In this document: piece after piece, positions 60,677 to 64,000 of the stretch
Layout of the letters: each line of letters starts with the position of its first letter
Position numbering within the stretch: position 1 is the first letter of the stretch
Notes under the pieces: model-generated
Told to the model about the DNA's origin: nothing
Seen by the model: the letters and a program-made list of their open reading frames with translations, nothing else
Databases searched by the model: none
Assembly (NCBI GenBank): GCA_903813345.2
Contig: CAIIXF020000012.1
Span: 28,532,684-28,596,683 of the forward strand
Origin: Owenia fusiformis
Taxonomy: Eukaryota > Annelida > Polychaeta > Sabellida > Oweniidae
DNA: 64,000 bases
Direction of reading: 5' to 3'
Position numbers and translations under genes: made by a program

Positions 60677-62042
60677 GTAAGTATGTTGTATAAGAGTGAA
60701 GCAAGCAGATAGATCTTGCAGGAAATCCCATTCTGTGTCACTATTACACTAATAGGGTAAGTATGTTGTATAAGAGTGAAGCAAGCAGATAGATCTTGCA
60801 GGAAATCCCATTCTATGTCACTATAACACTAATAGGGTAAGTATGTTGTATAAGAGTGAAGCAAGCAGATAGATCTTGCAGGAAATCCCATTCTACGTCA
60901 CTATTACACTAATAGGGTAAGTATGTTGTATAAGAGTAAAGCAAGCAGATATATCTTGCAGGAAATCCCATTCTGCGTCACTATTACACTAATAGGGTAA
61001 GTATTTTGTATAAGAGTGAAGCAAGCAGATAGATCTTGCAGGAAATCCCATTCTGCGTCACTATTACACTAATAGGGTAAGTATGTTGTATAAGAGTGAA
61101 GCAAGCAGATAGATCTTGCAGGAAATCCCATTCTGCGTCACTATTACACTAATAGGGTAAGTATTTTGTATAAGAGTGAAGCAAGCAGATAGATCTTGCA
61201 GGAAATCCCATTCTGCGTCACTATTACACTAATAGGGTAAGTATGTTGTATAAGAGTGAAGCAAGCAGATAGATCTTGCAGGAAATCCCATTCTGCGTCA
61301 TTATTACACTAATAGGGTAAGTATGTTGTATAAGAGTGAAGCAAGCAGATAGATCTTGCAGGAAATCCCATTCTATGTCACTATAACACTAATAGGGTAA
61401 GTATGTTGTATAAGAGTGAAGCAAGCAGATAGATCTTGCAGGAAATCCCATTCTGCGTCACTATTACACTAATAGGGTAAGTATTTTGTATAAGAGTGAA
61501 GCAAGCAGATAGATCTTGCAGGAAATCCCATTCTGCGTCAGTATTACACTAATAGGGTAAGTATGTTGTATAAGAGTGAAGCAAACAGGTAAATCTTGCA
61601 GGAAATCCCATTCTGCGTCACTATTACACTAATAGGGTAAGTATGTTGTATAAGAGTGAAGCAAGCAGATAGATCTTGCAGGAAATCCCATTCTGCGTCA
61701 TTATTACACTAATAGGGTAAGTATGTTGTATAAGAGTGAAGCAAGCAGATAGATCTTGCAGGAAATCCCATTCTATGTCACTATAACACTAATAGGGTAA
61801 GTATGTTGTATAAGAGTGAAGCAAGCAGATAGATCTTGCAGGAAATCCCATTCTATGTCACTATAACACTAATAGGGTAAGTATGTTGTATAAGAGTGAA
61901 GCAAGCAGATAGATCTTGCAGGAAATCCCATTCTGCTTCATTATAACACTAATAGGGTAAGTATGTTGTATAAGAGTGAAGCAAGCAGATAGATCTTGCA
62001 GGAAATCCCATTCTGCGTCACTATTACACTAATAGGGTAAGA
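60621..62042 (+). repeat. 18-copy, 80-bp exon-plus-5'-splice-site minisatellite in CDIPT
   Basis: A constant 80-bp period. Each unit holds the last 51-56 bp of exon 4 (CAGATAGATCTTGCAGGAAA to ACTAATAGG) followed by GTAAGTATGTTGTATAAGAG and TGAAGCAAG. Copy 1 is the end of the authentic exon. Copy 18 runs into unique intron at 62042, where its donor reads GTAAGATTTT. All earlier copies keep GTAAGT. The exonic part has 17 in-frame codons, and copies differ by a few substitutions (for example CGT to TGT, TAT to ATA/AAC context changes). Reading through the first donor gives a stop in the next unit. Confidence 0.97.
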
Positions 62043-62676
62043 TTTTCTTGGAGTGTGAGAACAATTAGAAAAATATAAATAACATGTTCACTTGCAATAG
62101 ACCTTTTCAATCTTGACCTCTTCTGGTGAACCAGAGAAACTGGGATATATTAGCTTGATTTATAATGCATACTGTACTTTTAAAGAAGAATTTTTTTAAG
62201 CAAATCTGATTTTAAAAGTTTCTGAAAAACAGCAATAAGTTTATGCTTTTATAGGGAAACTCGGAAAATATGTATTGCATGCATAATCACTATCTCTGGA
62301 ACAATCTGTTAGTCTTATAGTCTAGTTTCTGGGGTTGAAAGGGCTTAGAGCAAGACTTATTGTTATCCTGCCTCTTCTTTTTTTTCTTGACGTAGTGTTT
62401 AAAGGCAGAATCAAATCTAGCAAGATCCTTAAGAGTACTATTGACAAAAATTGTTTTAGAATATTTTGGGCTCATGTCTTTCCTTGTCATGTCTATTTTC
62501 TAAAAATCCCCCAAGTATACTGTATTTGAGGGAAAATGAAGGTTTTTACACTGATGCATTCATGTGTCTACAAATATGGTTACTATTTTTATTTATTATT
62601 TGGGAGAATATACACATTTTCTCCCCATTTTGGCACTTTGAATCAGAAATAACTTTGCCAATTTATAACATATCGT
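62043..62676 (+). other. CDIPT intron after the array
   Basis: AT-rich, with no exon recognisable as the next CDIPT coding exon. Confidence 0.5.
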
Positions 62677-63050
62677 GCAGAAGAAGTGAGTAGCTCCCAT
62701 AATTCTATCATATACTATGTTATTCGGGGATTCCCAAAAGTATGATGTCTAATCAAATTGCAGGATGTGATCATGCGAACAATCATGAGCACATGCTCTC
62801 TCAGTGCCACGCATGCGCAAAGTTAAATTTGAAATCGTGGAAATGGTGTTTATTTCAGTTTAACATCATCATTCTAAAACTACGGTCATACTATTGAAGT
62901 TACTCGATCCAAACTTGTAGGGAATATTCATAAAACAACAGCAAACATTAAGAGATCCATTTCAATGGCAAATGAGGCCTGTTTATTAAATTGGTTATTG
63001 AACGTGCCGAATACTACAGCTCATCTTTGGGAAATCTCCCCCCCCCCCTG
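62677..63050 (+). repeat. About 385-bp dispersed repeat, copy 2
   Basis: Same order of motifs as 20235-20622: GAAGTGAGTAGCTCCCATAA, TATTCGGGGATTCCC, CACGCATGCGCAAAGTTAAA, TTACTCGATCCAAACTTG and GGGAAATCTCCCCC. In this copy the E-box and NRF1 palindromes are degraded (TCATGCGA; CACGCATGCGCA). Confidence 0.75.
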
Positions 63051-64000
63051 ATATCGTGGAGCTTTTGGAAGATATTATATTTGAGATTGTGAGGAATATG
63101 TCGGTAGGTCAACTGTACATATTAATACTCACAATTTTGTCACTCCCTGTAGATCTGATTCTGTCTTTAATTTCAGAGAATGTTGAGCTCATTTCATGAA
63201 CACCATGTGTCAAAATGAAAGAAAATTAATTTCAAATGGTATAATCTCCTCATGGGGTTTCACTTCTATACCTCAACAATATTGATTTAGCTTGTCTTTT
63301 CCCATCCTCTGATCACAGGGCTTCAAAATCCAGAATATATTCTTTTACCCCCTGTGATAAGCAGTTACCATTTCCCCGATTAAGAGCTCGCAATCTGATT
63401 GGCTGTCGCAACACTGCGACAGAAATCATGTATAAGTCATTGCGCATAATTAGATCACGTAATTCAGTTAAATTGGGCGCTTCCAAATTGGTTATAGCAG
63501 GGGGAAGAAGGAGGTATGGATTCTGGACACCTGCTTTGGAGGATGGTCTTTTCCATTTACTCCAATACATTGGTATTGCCAGTTATGGTACATAATACTA
63601 ATATTTTTGTTTATATAAATCCCATAAGATTTTGTTCTGAACAGCTAATGCCATTAATTTTATCTTTTTCTGCACTTCAAAGCTTCTCAGGCACGATGTT
63701 TAAAAACAAACAAACAGAAATTAATTTGTATTACCAGCTTAAATTTATTTAATTTGATTAAAAACTATGAATATACAACAATGTAGAAATGACAATATAT
63801 TGTTTCTTGCACAGTAAATATAACTCTTAAATGTTCAGCAAAATTGTGTCATGTGCCTACTTTTTTTTATTTTAGTTGTAATCATAATATGGAAATAAAT
63901 ATAACATATATGTATAACATAAATGATTTAATTTAATAATGAAGTTAATACCATATATTAAAGTTAACAAAAATATATGAGCCAGGGCACAGGTAAAGGG
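63051..64000. other. Presumed CDIPT intron to the window edge
   Basis: No exon seen. A perfect 8-bp hairpin CTGTCGCA/TGCGACAG with a four-base loop lies at 63403-63422 next to GATTGGCTG, similar in style to the foldback element at 28345 (GATTGGTC, GCGACGG). Confidence 0.45.

Noticed and set aside
1637-62042. Assembly error as the source of both exon arrays
   Set aside because: Copies carry structured variants and a higher-order pattern, which collapse or simple duplication errors would not create; copy number itself may still be inexact.

Overview
This is an AT-rich, intron-rich animal nuclear window. Split genes with GT-AG introns, Golgi and spliceosome protein families, tRNA-derived SINE-like sequences, many short TA-flanked non-autonomous DNA elements and many minisatellites all point to a metazoan, most likely a marine invertebrate such as a lophotrochozoan. 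The species cannot be fixed from the sequence alone. I saw no bacterial operon, CRISPR array, rRNA gene or viral fossil.

Layout. (1) 1-7102, plus strand: the 3' part of SART3, a U4/U6 snRNP recycling factor, with nine coding exons ending in two RRMs and the LSm-binding C-terminus. Its fourth visible intron begins inside a 29-copy array of a 104-bp unit made of the 3' part of an RRM1 exon plus its 5' splice site. (2) 7.1-11.4 kb: intergenic, with a SINE-like element and small DNA elements. (3) 11387-13318, minus strand: a complete two-exon Golgi carbohydrate sulfotransferase of the HNK-1ST/chondroitin 4-O type, 371 aa. (4) 13.3-25.5 kb: gene-poor, full of inverted-repeat elements and tandem repeats. 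(5) 25508-57562, minus strand: one large gene for a mostly disordered protein of about 1235 aa that I do not recognise. It spans 32 kb, has very long repeat-filled introns and includes at least one 36-nt microexon. (6) 57689 to the right edge, plus strand: the 5' part of CDIPT (phosphatidylinositol synthase). Its start codon lies 126 bp from the start of gene 5, so the two genes probably share a bidirectional promoter.

The most striking observation is that two unrelated genes in one window, SART3 and CDIPT, each carry a minisatellite whose unit is the 3' end of a coding exon plus a strong GTAAGT 5' splice site plus a short piece of intron. SART3 has 29 x 104 bp and CDIPT has 18 x 80 bp. Both arrays start at the authentic exon and run into its own intron, so dozens of near-identical donor sites follow one real acceptor. 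Other arrays show a related behaviour: one MITE has its left end amplified about eight times, and a 22-bp minisatellite grew from the tail of a dispersed repeat. Amplification of short segments next to functional or element ends therefore looks recurrent here.

No operon logic applies. SART3 acts in spliceosome recycling, the sulfotransferase in glycan modification and CDIPT in phosphoinositide synthesis. The only regulatory coupling the sequence suggests is the head-to-head promoter of CDIPT and the unrecognised gene.
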